NCBI GenBank assembly: GCA_016866235.1
Contig: VGMW01000001.1
Span: forward strand, 547,731-611,730
Source: Bacteroidota bacterium
Lineage (GTDB): Bacteria; Bacteroidota; Bacteroidia; Cytophagales; Cyclobacteriaceae
Length of the DNA: 64,000 nucleotides
Direction: 5' to 3'
Part shown: positions 19,046-29,100 of the stretch, piece by piece
Position numbering within the stretch: position 1 is the stretch's first letter
Layout of the letters: each line of letters opens with the position of its first letter
Translations under genes and position numbers: made by a program
Notes under the pieces: model-generated
Told to the model about the DNA's origin: nothing
Database searches by the model: none
What the model saw: only the letters and a program-made list of their open reading frames with translations

Positions 19046-19627
19046 ATGTCAAAATCGAGGCAGTTGGTTCGTTGCGGTTGGGTCGGTTTGGATCCTGAAA
19101 TGATTCATTACCACGATACCGAATGGGGACGACCGGTCTATGATGATCGATTGCTGTTTGAAATGCTTACGTTGGAAGGTGCTCAGGCAGGCTTAAGCTG
19201 GTCTACGGTTCTTAAAAAAAGAAAACATTACCTGAAAGCCTTTGATGGATTTGAGATTCAAAAGGTGGTCAGATTTACGGACGCGCGATTTGAAAAGTTA
19301 TTGAAGAATGAAGGTTTGATACGAAACCGATTAAAAATTGGATCGGTGGTGAAAAATGCCCGTGCATTGATGGAGATCCAGAGATCGGAGGGAAGTTTTA
19401 GTCAATACATCTGGTCTTTTACCGATGGCAAGGTGGTTCGTAATCGTCCTAAAAGCTGGAAAGAGGTACCGGCCCGGTCTGAGTTAAGTGATCGATTGAG
19501 CCGAGATTTAAAGAAGCGCGGATTTAGTTTTGTTGGGTCAACGATTTGTTATGCTTATCTGCAAGCCATTGGGGTGGTCGAAGATCATGTTGTAGGATGT
19601 TTCTGTAAAAAGTCAATCAGGGAATGA
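19046..19627 (+). CDS. tag: DNA-3-methyladenine glycosylase I
   Basis: Base-excision repair enzyme removing 3-methyladenine. The N-terminus RCGWVGLDP..YHDTEWG and the C-terminal DHVVGCFC are diagnostic; C10, H23 and the late His and Cys correspond to the zinc site of E. coli Tag. EGAQAGLSWSTVLKKR covers the helix-hairpin-helix region. I chose ATG 19046 because it places the Cys at the expected distance; the frame extends upstream to 18983 without support. Length is then 193 residues, normal for Tag. It overlaps the next gene by 4 nt. Confidence 0.95.
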   Translation: MSKSRQLVRCGWVGLDPEMIHYHDTEWGRPVYDDRLLFEMLTLEGAQAGLSWSTVLKKRKHYLKAFDGFEIQKVVRFTDARFEKLLKNEGLIRNRLKIGSVVKNARALMEIQRSEGSFSQYIWSFTDGKVVRNRPKSWKEVPARSELSDRLSRDLKKRGFSFVGSTICYAYLQAIGVVEDHVVGCFCKKSIRE

Positions 19628-20211
19628 ACCGAATCGAAGCACTTGCGCATCATGTAGAGGGTTTATTCAAAGAACTCGATGATGACATTGCCCGATTCTC
19701 CGGGTGGTCAGGTATTCACTGTGCATTTGGTTGTGGTAAGTGTTGTCTGAAACCGGACATAGAAGCATCACCACTTGAATTTTTACCATTCGCACTCGAA
19801 GTCCACCGCAGGAAGGAAGTTGCTATTTGGCTTGAAAAAATCCAGCAGGCAGGAGCAACCTGTGTGGTGTATGATGAACATCAACCTGGTGCGGGCAAAT
19901 GTTCATCGTATTTGCATCGTGGAATGATTTGCAGGCTTTTTGGATTCTCTGCCCGTCGGAACAAATACAACAAACGTGAAATGATCACCTGTTCCATCAT
20001 CAAGGACGAGCAGTCGGCCAACTTTGAAAACGCTGAAGAAAAAATCAACGATGGTGGTGAAATTCCTGTCGCCGCCGATTATTACGCCCGTTTGCGTGGC
20101 ATTGATCCAGGCCTTGGTGCACAGCTTTTTCCGGTCAATCAGGCCATTCGAACGGCTTTGGAGACTGTCGATTCGTTCTTTTATTATGAATCTGGTCATC
20201 CGGCAGGCTGA
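19624..20211 (+). CDS. YkgJ-family cysteine-cluster protein
   Basis: 195 residues. The N-terminal motif FGCGKCCLKPDIEASPLE and later Cys residues (GKCSSYLHRGMICRLFG) form the CxxxCxxCC-type cluster of the YkgJ family, thought to bind zinc or an iron-sulfur centre. Function is unproven. Its ATG overlaps the tag stop (ATGA), so the two are translationally coupled; a link with alkylation repair is possible but not shown. Confidence 0.75.
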   Translation: MNRIEALAHHVEGLFKELDDDIARFSGWSGIHCAFGCGKCCLKPDIEASPLEFLPFALEVHRRKEVAIWLEKIQQAGATCVVYDEHQPGAGKCSSYLHRGMICRLFGFSARRNKYNKREMITCSIIKDEQSANFENAEEKINDGGEIPVAADYYARLRGIDPGLGAQLFPVNQAIRTALETVDSFFYYESGHPAG

Positions 20212-20272
20212 CCGAACCTTTTAATGCACAAAACGGCATCCTTTTTGGTAAATTGCCTCCCGTTATAATTGT

Positions 20273-20818
20273 ATGCTAAGTCGCAAAATCGTTCCGGTTT
20301 TATTTTTCATTTCGATTGTGTTTGCTGCTGCACAGAGTCCTGTGCGTTGGTTAACCTTTGAGGAGGCTGTTGAAAAAAGCAAGACTGAAAAGCGACTTAT
20401 TTTTATTGATGTATACACCGACTGGTGTGGGTGGTGTAAGGTCATGGATAAAAACACCTTCAGTGAACCACTGATTGCGAAAATTTTGAATGAAAAATTC
20501 TATCCCGTTAAGTTTAATGCAGAACAGCGGGAGGATGTGATGTTCCAGGGCAACCGGTTCAAATTTGTTCCCTATGGAAATGGTGGCTCGCATGAGCTGG
20601 CAGCAGCATTATTGAACAATCGGTTGTCTTATCCGACCGTAGTCTTTTTGGACGAAAACTTTGGAATGATTCAACCACTTCCCGGTTACCAAAAGGCTCC
20701 GGAATTCCATAAGATCATTCAGTACATTGGTGAAGGACACTTTCGAAAAACCAAGTGGGCCGACTGGCAAAATGTTTATAAATCACCCTACGGCTCCGGT
20801 GCAGCCGCTGGCAACTAA
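20273..20818 (+). CDS. Thioredoxin-fold protein, periplasmic
   Basis: 181 residues with a signal peptide (about 1-22, AAAQS). The active site is WCGWC in DVYTDWCGWCKVMD, followed by the NTFSEPLIAKILNEKF helix, typical of the Thioredoxin_7 / DUF255-like family. The cis-Pro is seen in LSYPTVVFLDE. It probably reduces or oxidises thiols in the periplasm. The lytic transglycosylase gene follows by 21 bp on the same strand. Confidence 0.85.
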   Translation: MLSRKIVPVLFFISIVFAAAQSPVRWLTFEEAVEKSKTEKRLIFIDVYTDWCGWCKVMDKNTFSEPLIAKILNEKFYPVKFNAEQREDVMFQGNRFKFVPYGNGGSHELAAALLNNRLSYPTVVFLDENFGMIQPLPGYQKAPEFHKIIQYIGEGHFRKTKWADWQNVYKSPYGSGAAAGN

Positions 20819-20839
20819 ACAGATTTCAACGTACAACGC

Positions 20840-22141
20840 ATGAGGATATCGCTGCTGGTCCTGGTCCTTACAACTGCAAAATTGTTTGGTCAGGGGCCCG
20901 AGGTTCCCCACAAAATGAATTTTGCCGGCATGACGCTCACCATCCGTGACGATGCCCGGGAGGAAATCCAAAAGGACGTTGATGCATTAACCCAATCGCC
21001 CAAGTATTTTGAGGTGAAGGCCGATCGTGCCAGAACCTACTTCCCGATAATTGAAAAGATTTTTTCTGAGGAGAACATCCCTGATGACTTTAAATATTTG
21101 GCCCTTCAGGAAAGTGCATTGGTTGCCGATGCTGTATCGTCGAGTAATGCCATTGGATATTGGCAGTTCAAGGAAGCAACAGCCACTGATTTTGGATTGG
21201 TGGTCAACGGCAAGGTAGATGAGCGAATGAACATTGCCTCGGCCACGCGTGGCGCGGCCCGGTATTTCAAAAAGAGTAATACCTATTTCAACAATTGGAT
21301 TTTGGTGATTCAATCGTACCAGATGGGTATTGGCGGAACGATGCGATCGGTGGGAGAAAAATTTAACGGGGACCGACACATGGAAATCAACCGCGATACG
21401 TACTGGTATGTCAAAAAATTTCTAGCCCATAAAGTTGCTTTTGAGAATAAATGGAAAGGTGAAGCATCGATTACCCTTCGATCGATGGAGGTGGATAAGG
21501 AGTATTCACTTGAAGAGATCGCTAAGAAGGAAGGGGTGGATCGTGAATTACTCAGGTCGTATAATTTGTGGTTGAAGGCCGATAAAATTCCCGGTGATCG
21601 CGTATATGCTGTATTGGTGCCCGGTGGCACAGGAAGGTTGACCGATCCGGCACCGGTGGTAGCCTCGAAGCCAGTGGTTGAAAAGAAGGAGGCTGAAGTC
21701 AAGACCACACCAACTGTTCCGGTCACGGTTGCAGAGGTGGTCAATGGATTACGGGCCATACGGGCCAGGAAGGGTGAGGCCTTGGTGTCGGTTGCTGCGC
21801 GGGGCCAGGTCACATCGCGTGAATTGATTAAGTGGAACGACTATCCTGAAAAGAAAAGCCCCAGTGAGGGTGAGATCTTTTATTTAGAAAAGAAAAATAG
21901 GTCGGCTGAGGTTTCCAATTATGAAACCGATGGAAAAGAGAGCCTGCTGGCGATTGGTCAGAAGTATGGAGTGCAGCTTAGGTCATTGGAAAAAGCCAAT
22001 CCTGGATTGCCAGATGGATTGCTGCCGGCTGGAACTAAAATTTATTTTGGAAAACGTGCCGATGAGGGTGGCCAGGTTGCGCGAGCGGTGGCAGTTGACC
22101 CTGCCAAGCCATTCGAATGGGGAACTCCTGATAAGGATTAA
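20840..22141 (+). CDS. Lytic transglycosylase with LysM repeats (MltD-like)
   Basis: 433 residues with a signal peptide ending near FGQ. The SLT domain (about 60-210) contains the catalytic Glu in LALQESAL, then NAIGYWQFKEATA and RGAARYFKK. Three LysM-like repeats follow (about 218-260, 300-345 and 360-405), each binding peptidoglycan glycan. It cleaves peptidoglycan between MurNAc and GlcNAc, making anhydro-MurNAc ends, in the periplasm. A Pro/Val/Lys-rich linker separates the first two repeats. It may be cotranscribed with the thioredoxin gene. Confidence 0.9.
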   Translation: MRISLLVLVLTTAKLFGQGPEVPHKMNFAGMTLTIRDDAREEIQKDVDALTQSPKYFEVKADRARTYFPIIEKIFSEENIPDDFKYLALQESALVADAVSSSNAIGYWQFKEATATDFGLVVNGKVDERMNIASATRGAARYFKKSNTYFNNWILVIQSYQMGIGGTMRSVGEKFNGDRHMEINRDTYWYVKKFLAHKVAFENKWKGEASITLRSMEVDKEYSLEEIAKKEGVDRELLRSYNLWLKADKIPGDRVYAVLVPGGTGRLTDPAPVVASKPVVEKKEAEVKTTPTVPVTVAEVVNGLRAIRARKGEALVSVAARGQVTSRELIKWNDYPEKKSPSEGEIFYLEKKNRSAEVSNYETDGKESLLAIGQKYGVQLRSLEKANPGLPDGLLPAGTKIYFGKRADEGGQVARAVAVDPAKPFEWGTPDKD

Positions 22142-22185
22142 ACCGCAACTGGCACCATCTATTCATCGTTTTAGAAGAAATTGGG

Positions 22186-22193
22186 TAAATTTG
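22186..22193 (+). promoter_or_regulatory. Candidate -7 element for the receiver-domain gene
   Basis: TAAATTTG matches TAnnTTTG and ends 32 bp before the ATG at 22226, giving a leader of about 25 nt. No clear TTG at the -33 spacing. Confidence 0.4.
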
Positions 22194-22225
22194 GGCTACA
22201 TTAGAATTTACTTATTCTTGAACAA

Positions 22226-22630
22226 ATGAAGAAAGTTGCAGACCTGGTGATGTTGGTGGATGATAACGATACAGACAACTTTATCAGCAAACGAATTATC
22301 GAAATAACCGGTTTTGCCGGCCGCGTAGAAGCAAAAAATTCCGGAAAGGTTGCGTTGGATTATTTGAGGGAAAATCAGGACCAGGTTGGTAACATTCCCG
22401 ATGTTATTTTTCTCGATATCAATATGCCAGTGGTTGACGGATTCGTCTTCCTTTACGAGTTCGACAAGTTCCCTGATTTGGTGAAGAATAAAACCAAGAT
22501 CATCATCCTGTCCAGTTCCGACAACAAACGTGACATTGATAAAATTGTAAACAATAACCATGTTATCAATTTTATCACCAAGCCGCTTACGGATACAGCT
22601 TTAGAGGAAGTTTCCCTTACCAAGAAGTAA
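22226..22630 (+). CDS. Stand-alone response regulator receiver protein
   Basis: 134 residues consisting only of a CheY-like receiver domain. Acidic pocket D12-D13 (LVDDND), phospho-acceptor D64 in IFLDINMP, switch Ser in ILSSSD (about 96-98) and conserved Lys in FITKP (K119). No output domain, so it probably acts by protein contact or in a phosphorelay. The family is common in Bacteroidota next to hybrid kinases, but no kinase lies nearby. Confidence 0.92.
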   Translation: MKKVADLVMLVDDNDTDNFISKRIIEITGFAGRVEAKNSGKVALDYLRENQDQVGNIPDVIFLDINMPVVDGFVFLYEFDKFPDLVKNKTKIIILSSSDNKRDIDKIVNNNHVINFITKPLTDTALEEVSLTKK

Positions 22631-22726
22631 TTTTCTGTCGGAATTTTTCTAATCGACATAGAATCACTTTAAAATTTCGTGTATTGTACTGATCTTCAGG
22701 TTCAAACCAATTGAAGTTTTTGAACC

Positions 22727-23626
22727 ATGACCTTCAGAATCGTACTGCTGCTCGTTTTATGTAGTGCTGTGCAGAGTGGTGCACAGATTGTAAAGCCTGA
22801 CACCGCTACCCATTGGCGTAAGAGTTTTAAGTCAGCCTTGAATTTAAACCAGGCATCTTTTTCTTCAAACTGGAAGTCGGGTGGCGTTAATTCACTTGGC
22901 TTTAACGCCTTGCTTAATTACAAGGCCAATTATAAAGTAGATCGACTGACCTGGGACAATGAGATTGATTTGCTGTACGGCATGGTCAATAATGCAGGTC
23001 AGGGGTACCGTAAGACGCTGGACCGGGTATTTATAGATTCCAAATTAGGTTACGGTATCAATAAAAAATGGGGTGCGTTTGGTGCTATGAACTTCATGAC
23101 CCAGTTTGCTCCCGGCTACAAGTACACAGTTAAAAATGGCGTAGAGGTGGCTTCCTTGATATCATCATGGTTAGCGCCTGGATTTTTCACCACCTCATTG
23201 GGTTTGGAATATAATCCGGTGAGCTATTTCAAGCTTCGAATCTCTCCGATTGCCCCCAGGATTACCATTGTTAAAAACAGTCAGGATTATTCTAGTGTGG
23301 ATCCAGTAGCTCCTTATGGTGTTGTTTCCGGTGAAACCATAAGATATGAGTGGTTGGCTGCACAAATGCTCGCTGAGTTCAATAAGGATGTGGCGACCAA
23401 CATCAATTTAAAATTCAGGTACTTGTTTTTCGCAAACTTTGAGCAGTTTGCATTTAATCGTTTTGACCATCGATTGGATTTGAACCTCACAGCCAAAGTG
23501 AATCGCTTCATCAATGTTAGCCTTGGTTCTATATTGTTGTATGACTATGACCAGGACGCCTCTATTCAACTGAGTCAGGCCTTTTCTTTGGGTATCCTGT
23601 ATACCTATCGCAACTACGAAAAGTAG
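22727..23626 (+). CDS. DUF3078 family outer-membrane-associated protein
   Basis: 299 residues with a signal peptide (about 1-20, SGAQ). The opening WRKSFKSALNLNQASFSSNWKSGG-type block (W-x-K-x2-F then NQ-x-SFSSNW) and the alternating aromatic beta strands are the hallmarks of DUF3078, a Bacteroidota family expected to form an outer-membrane barrel. Function is unknown. The stop is 154 bp before the ssb ATG. Confidence 0.8.
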   Translation: MTFRIVLLLVLCSAVQSGAQIVKPDTATHWRKSFKSALNLNQASFSSNWKSGGVNSLGFNALLNYKANYKVDRLTWDNEIDLLYGMVNNAGQGYRKTLDRVFIDSKLGYGINKKWGAFGAMNFMTQFAPGYKYTVKNGVEVASLISSWLAPGFFTTSLGLEYNPVSYFKLRISPIAPRITIVKNSQDYSSVDPVAPYGVVSGETIRYEWLAAQMLAEFNKDVATNINLKFRYLFFANFEQFAFNRFDHRLDLNLTAKVNRFINVSLGSILLYDYDQDASIQLSQAFSLGILYTYRNYEK

Positions 23627-23702
23627 CTAGCAGATAATTCTCTTTCGATGAGGCAGGGGTGTTTTTCTACCCTTGCATAGGGTGTTTTTCACGCTCCATT
23701 TT

Positions 23703-23735
23703 TTTGTTGTTGGGGTAGGGAGTAATCTACTTTTG
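23703..23735 (+). promoter_or_regulatory. Candidate Bacteroidota promoter of ssb
   Basis: A -33 TTTG (23703-23706) is separated by 21 nt from TACTTTTG (23728-23735), an exact TAnnTTTG match. This fits the published Bacteroidota spacing. The start point would be near 23742, giving a leader of about 39 nt before ATG 23781. It is the best two-part promoter match I found in the window. Confidence 0.6.
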
Positions 23736-23780
23736 ACCCGTCAGACGTCAAGACAATACCAACAACCAAAACAAATCAAA

Positions 23781-24113
23781 ATGAAAAGTTTAAAGAACAA
23801 TGTTCATCTGATCGGGAACCTGGGTAAGGACCCGGAGGTGAAAATGTTTGGTGAGCGAAAGAAGGCAACTTTCACGCTCGCCACCAACGACTCCTACAAA
23901 AATTCAAAAGGGGAGAAGGTGGAGGATACGCAGTGGCATAATATTGTCATCTGGGGTAGCCTCGCCTCTGTAGTGGAGAAGTACCTACGGAAGGGCAGTG
24001 AGGTTTGCGTTCAAGGCAAACTGATACACCGCAGCTACGATGTTTCCGGCGAGAAGAAATACATCACCGAAATCAGCGTGGACGATTTGCTCATGCTCGG
24101 AGGGAAATCCTGA
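23781..24113 (+). CDS. ssb: Single-stranded DNA-binding protein, short form lacking the acidic tip
   Basis: 110 residues covering one OB fold: VHLIGNLGKDPEVK, ATFTLATNDSY, TQWHNIVIWGSLA, YLRKGSEVCVQGKL and YITEISVDDLLML. I chose ATG 23781 because the homology begins there and the promoter lies upstream; the frame opens at 23673 but has no support. The protein stops at MLGGKS, directly after the OB fold. It has no Gly/Pro linker and no DDDIPF-type tip, which replicative SSBs use to recruit partners. It is therefore likely an accessory SSB, and the cell should have a second, full-length one elsewhere. Confidence 0.92.
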   Translation: MKSLKNNVHLIGNLGKDPEVKMFGERKKATFTLATNDSYKNSKGEKVEDTQWHNIVIWGSLASVVEKYLRKGSEVCVQGKLIHRSYDVSGEKKYITEISVDDLLMLGGKS

Positions 24114-24190
24114 GGGCGCTGCGTAGCGGTTGTTGCCGGTTCGTCCAGCGGGTGACGGTGTCGGCGCCCGTTCGCGTAGACCTTCATTAA

Positions 24191-24215
24191 GGGTGGAGCA
24201 ATCCACCCTTTTTTT
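24191..24215 (+). terminator. Rho-independent terminator of ssb
   Basis: Stem GGGTGG/CCACCC with loop AGCAAT, extended by an A-A/T-T pair, followed by seven T. It lies 78 bp after the ssb stop and just before the end of the convergent helicase gene. Confidence 0.85.
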
Positions 24216-24229
24216 GTTTTAGCTGGCTT

Positions 24230-25981
24230 TTACCAGCCCTTTATTTTAGAGGAAAACCAATCGTCGCCTCCGGATTTTTTCTTTCCCTTCGAAAAAGGAC
24301 GTTCAGCCCTGGGTTTACCAAATCTTCCCGAGCCGCTTGGTTTACCATAACGTTTTTCCTTTCTGGGACCTTCCTCATTTTTACCGGTCAACTCTATTCT
24401 GACCATCCGGCCACGGTATTCAAAACCATGTAAATGCTCACGCACATTGGCTGTATGGGTTGGCTCAACTTCAAAAAATGAATAAGCGCCTTTCAGGTCA
24501 ATTTTGCCGATGGCATGACCTTGAACGCCGCTGCGGTCGCAAATCAGGGAAAGTAACTTACCCTTATCGAGTCCATCCATTTTCCCAAGATTAATGAACA
24601 GCCGGTCTCCGGTAACAAACCGCTCGCCGCCGCTATCCCGATCTGAAGATTTCCCGATGGCATTAAGATCAGGTGCGCCACGATAATAATCCAGCAGGTG
24701 ATTGAATTCGAGTGACGTAAATCGCATGATGATCTCTTCTTTGCTTAAAGGCAAGAGGTCTTCATACACCGCCGGCAGTAAGTCCTGAATTTCGGATTCT
24801 ACCACCTTTACTTCCCTGAGTCGGTGAACCAGTTTCACCAGCCGCTGTTTACAAACTTCCGGACCGGTTGGCAGATTGATCCTGGTCATTCTGATACCGG
24901 TTGACTTTTCAATTTGTTTGATTTTTCCTGTATCCCGCTTTCCCACCAGTGCAATAGAGATTCCTTTTTTGCCCGCGCGGGCTGTACGGCCGCTTCGGTG
25001 GGTATAAAATTCGATTTCGTCAGGCATGTTCAGGTGAATGACGTGCGTGATATTACTCACATCAATTCCTCTGGCGGCCACATCCGTCGCCACCAGCATC
25101 TGCAACGTTTTGTTCCTGAAACTTCCCATGACCCGATCACGTTGCTGTTGGGTAAGATCACCGTGTAATGCATCGGCATTGTAACCATCCCGCATCAACT
25201 GCTCAGCAATTTTTTGTGTATCAATTTTCGTCCGACAAAAAATAACCGCAAACATTTCGGTGTTGAAATCAACCAGTCTTTTCAGGGCCTCATAACGATG
25301 CCGATCTTCGACAATGGCATATTGGTGTTCAATGTTTTCATTGGTACGCTGTTCATGGCTGACCGAGACTTCCTCGGGGTTATTCATGTACGCAGCGGCA
25401 ATCTTGCGAATGGCGGACGGCATGGTGGCAGAGAACAACCAAATCCTTCGTTCGTCGGGCATGGATGCAAGGATATGGTCAATGTCCTCCTTGAATCCCA
25501 TATTCAACATTTCATCAGCTTCATCCAGAACCACAATTCGGATGGTTTCAAAGTGAACGGCTTTGCGCTCCATCAAATCCATCAATCGACCAGGCGTGGC
25601 AACAATAATCTGTGCTCCTCGTCTAATTTTTTTAATCTGTTCTGAAATACTGGAGCCTCCATACACAGGCACAACACTGAACCGGTTAACGCCTTCGCTA
25701 AAGCGATTCAAGTCTGCGGTGATCTGAAGACATAACTCTCTTGTAGGAGCAAGAACCAATGCTTGTGTGCCGCTGAAATCAGCTGAGCATTTTTCAATCA
25801 GTGGTATACCAAAAGCCGCCGTTTTTCCGGTGCCTGTCTGTGCTAAAGCAACCATGTCCCTTTCTTCCTGCAGAAGAATTGGTATTGCTTTTTCCTGTAT
25901 CGGGGTGGGTTGCTCAAACCCCATCTTCTTGATGGTTTCGAGCATGGCTCCGGAGATGCCCAGAGCTTCAAATGAATGCAT
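24230..25981 (-). CDS. DEAD-box RNA helicase with DbpA-type RNA-binding domain (DeaD/CsdA-like)
   Basis: 583 residues. Motifs in order: Q motif GFEQPTPIQ, Walker A AQTGTGKT, PTRELC, DEAD in VLDEADEML, SAT in FSATMP, and the RecA-2 motif HRSGRTARAGKKG. A DbpA-like RNA-recognition domain follows (about 450-530; RLFINLGKMDGLDKG, GVQGHAIGKIDLKGAYSFFEV), then a basic Gly/Lys/Arg tail. Family members unwind structured RNA in ribosome assembly and cold adaptation. The RNA target, 23S or otherwise, cannot be set from sequence. It has its own candidate promoter at 26001-26008. Confidence 0.93.
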   Translation of the reverse strand: MHSFEALGISGAMLETIKKMGFEQPTPIQEKAIPILLQEERDMVALAQTGTGKTAAFGIPLIEKCSADFSGTQALVLAPTRELCLQITADLNRFSEGVNRFSVVPVYGGSSISEQIKKIRRGAQIIVATPGRLMDLMERKAVHFETIRIVVLDEADEMLNMGFKEDIDHILASMPDERRIWLFSATMPSAIRKIAAAYMNNPEEVSVSHEQRTNENIEHQYAIVEDRHRYEALKRLVDFNTEMFAVIFCRTKIDTQKIAEQLMRDGYNADALHGDLTQQQRDRVMGSFRNKTLQMLVATDVAARGIDVSNITHVIHLNMPDEIEFYTHRSGRTARAGKKGISIALVGKRDTGKIKQIEKSTGIRMTRINLPTGPEVCKQRLVKLVHRLREVKVVESEIQDLLPAVYEDLLPLSKEEIIMRFTSLEFNHLLDYYRGAPDLNAIGKSSDRDSGGERFVTGDRLFINLGKMDGLDKGKLLSLICDRSGVQGHAIGKIDLKGAYSFFEVEPTHTANVREHLHGFEYRGRMVRIELTGKNEEGPRKEKRYGKPSGSGRFGKPRAERPFSKGKKKSGGDDWFSSKIKGW

Positions 25982-26000
25982 TATCTATATAAATCAGCTG

Positions 26001-26008
26001 CAAAGGTA
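26001..26008 (-). promoter_or_regulatory. Candidate -7 element for the DEAD-box helicase gene
   Basis: The minus strand reads TACCTTTG, an exact TAnnTTTG match ending 19 bp before the ATG at 25981. No TTG at -33. Confidence 0.45.
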
Positions 26009-26157
26009 GGTAAGTTAGACCAGAGTAGGGTTTTTATTTTTTGGCACAACGCATTGGTCACCTTCAGTTTGGCACTGCCATTTGTCGTAATTCCATCAAA
26101 AACCTCTGTGCAGGTTAGCGCGGCCTGTGTAAATTTCAAATCTTAAACCCAAGGAAT

Positions 26158-29100
26158 ATGAGATTGTTGCTCACTAGTCTGACCCTGATGGTTGCAATGT
26201 CTTTTGCACAGGACTTCCCTCAGAAAAACTTTTCATCCATGCGATTCCGTTTTATTGGTCCGGATGGAAATAGGGCGATTGCTGTTGTTGGCGAGCCTGG
26301 TAATCCTATGGTCTCCTACATTGGTGCTGCCTCCGGAGGCGTATGGAAGACAGAAGATGGTGGCTTTAACTGGAAGCCGGTTTTTGATAAACAAGACGAC
26401 TCCTCCATAGGTGCCATGGCTATTGCACCTTCATCCCCCAGACAAGTATGGGTGGGAACAGGGGAAACCTTTCTGATCCGTCCTGCTCATGCAGTGGGTA
26501 ATGGGGTTTATAAATCTTCCGACGCTGGTAAAACATGGAAGAAAATGGGTTTGGAAAAAACCTTTAGGATCAGTCGCGTGATTGTTCACCCAACCGATAC
26601 CAACATTGTTTACGTTGCCTCCATGGGTCATTCTCACGGCCCTCAACAGGAGAAAGGAGTTTACAAAACAGAAGACGGCGGTAAAACCTGGCAACGCGTT
26701 TTCTTCCTGGATGAAAACACAGGTTGCTCGGACTTATCCATTGATCCTTCTGATCCGCAAACATTGTACGCCGCCATGTGGCAACTTGAAATTAAAACCT
26801 GGAACCTCAACAGCGGTGGTCCATCTAGTGGAATCTACCGGTCGCGTGATGGAGGCAAAACGTGGCAGCCATTAAGAAACGGTCTGGAGAGCGGCCCTGA
26901 ACATCCTGTCGGAAAGACTTCGGTTGATGTTGCTTACAGCAATCCAAAGGTTGTTTACGCGCTTATTGAAGATAAAGAGCCACGCCTTTATCGCTCTGAA
27001 GACCACGGCGATACCTGGAAGCTGATGCAAAAGGACCACAGCATGGGTCAACGTGCTGGCTACTATACTCGGGTGCGCGTTGCGACCGATGACGAAAACC
27101 GGCTCTATACCATCTGTGTCGGAATTAAAATGTCGAAGGATGGCGGTAAAACATTCTCGAATGAAATGAGCCAATGGGCGGCGGGTGGCGATAATCACGA
27201 CATGTGGTTCGATCCAAAAGATCCCAAACGTATGATGTGTGCACACGATGGATGCGTTAACATTTCAAGCAACTATGGTAAGACATGGAAAAATATTAAT
27301 CTTCCCATCGCTCAGATGTACCACGTCGCCGTAGACGACCGGGTACCCTATTGGGTGTATGGCAATCGACAGGATGCATGGTCTTATCGTGGACCAAGTC
27401 GTTATTTGGGCGGCTGGTCCATCCCCTTGGGTGCCTGGCATGGGGTAGGGGGATGTGAAAGTGGCTATGCCCAGCCAGATCCATTTGACAACAATATTGT
27501 ATGGAGTGGATGTTATGATGGTGGTCTTGATGTTTTTGATCTGCGCACCATGCATCCAAGAGATGTGAGGGTATATCCCCTCACTCAAATCGGAGCAACA
27601 CCAGCGACTGCGAAATACCGCTGGCACTGGAATTTTCCGATGGCCGTTTCAGTCCACGAGAAGGGGAAAGTCTGGGTCGGCAGCCAGTACGTTCATGAAA
27701 CTTCTAATGGTGGACAATCCTGGAAAGAAATCAGTCCAGACCTGACCACCAACGACAAAAGTCATCAGCAGAATAGCGGTGGAATGGCAAGCGACAATCT
27801 GATGACCTGGGATGGTTCAACGCTTTATTGGATTGCTGAATCGCCTGTAAAAGCCGGTGTTCTTTGGACAGGAAGTAATGACGGTATCATCCATGTCACT
27901 ACCGACGGTGGAAAGAACTGGAAAAATGTTACCTCCGCTGTAAACGGTTTACCCAAGTGGGGGACCATTCGCCACATCGAACCATCCCCCTTTGACGCTT
28001 TTACCTGTTATGTGGCGGTTGATGCACATCACAATGGCGATTTTGGCTCTTATTTATTCAAAACAGAGGATATGGGTCAGTCCTGGAAGAGAATTTCAGT
28101 GAACCTCCCTGAATCCAACTCCAATTTCATACATCAGATCAAAGAAGATCCAGGCAAGAAAGGCTTACTTTTTATGGGTACCGATGTAGGATTGTATTTT
28201 TCATACAACGACGGTGCCAACTGGATCCGAGTAAAAAATAATCTTCCCCCTGTTCCGATCTATGGAATTGCGATTCAGAAAAATTTCCGAGATCTGGTTA
28301 TTGGTACCTATGGACGAGGCATTTATATCCTGGATGATATCACCCCAATCCGTGAGTTTACTCGTCAGGTGGAAGCCTCCGAAGCGTTCCTCTTTAGTAT
28401 GCGCAATGCATGGCGATTTCAGAAAATCGACGGTATGAAGACCGAGGATAGTTATGTGAATGGGCAGAATCCTCCTTATGGTGCTGACATCAATTTTTAT
28501 CTGAAGGAAAAACAAAAGGACAGTGTGGAAGTAAAAATTTTGGATCAGCAGGATCGGTTGGTTCAGGTTATTAAAGCCCCTAATCGACCGGGCATTCAAA
28601 GGGTTTGGTGGGATCTTAGGTACCAGGATTATGTTCTTCCTCCGCTAAGGACCAAGCCCAGAGGAAAAGATTGGGTTCAGTTAAACGAAAAGGGTGAGCG
28701 CAATATGTTTATTTATGATTTGGATATCGGCCCTGGTTTGACGGCTCCGTTGGTAATGCCTGGTGTATATACCGTGGTTTTAAAAATTGGCGGTAAGGAA
28801 TGGCGTCAGCCCCTGGAAGTATTAAAGGATCCTAATTCTGCCGGAACCCAGGAATCCATTACCCTTCAACATGGCTTTGGACTAAAGCTGTTTACTTCAA
28901 TAAATACCTCACTTAAAATCATTGATGAAATGGAACAGCAGCGGTCGAAGTTACTTGCCATGAAAAACGATAAAGCTGCTCTTCTGCTGGAGGATAAAAT
29001 ATATGCCTTGGAAGCCCGGTTGCATGATGTTTACGCGACCGGAGCAAGAATGGACATCTTCCGTAATCCTCCTCAGGTACTGGAGCGATTTCTTTCAATG

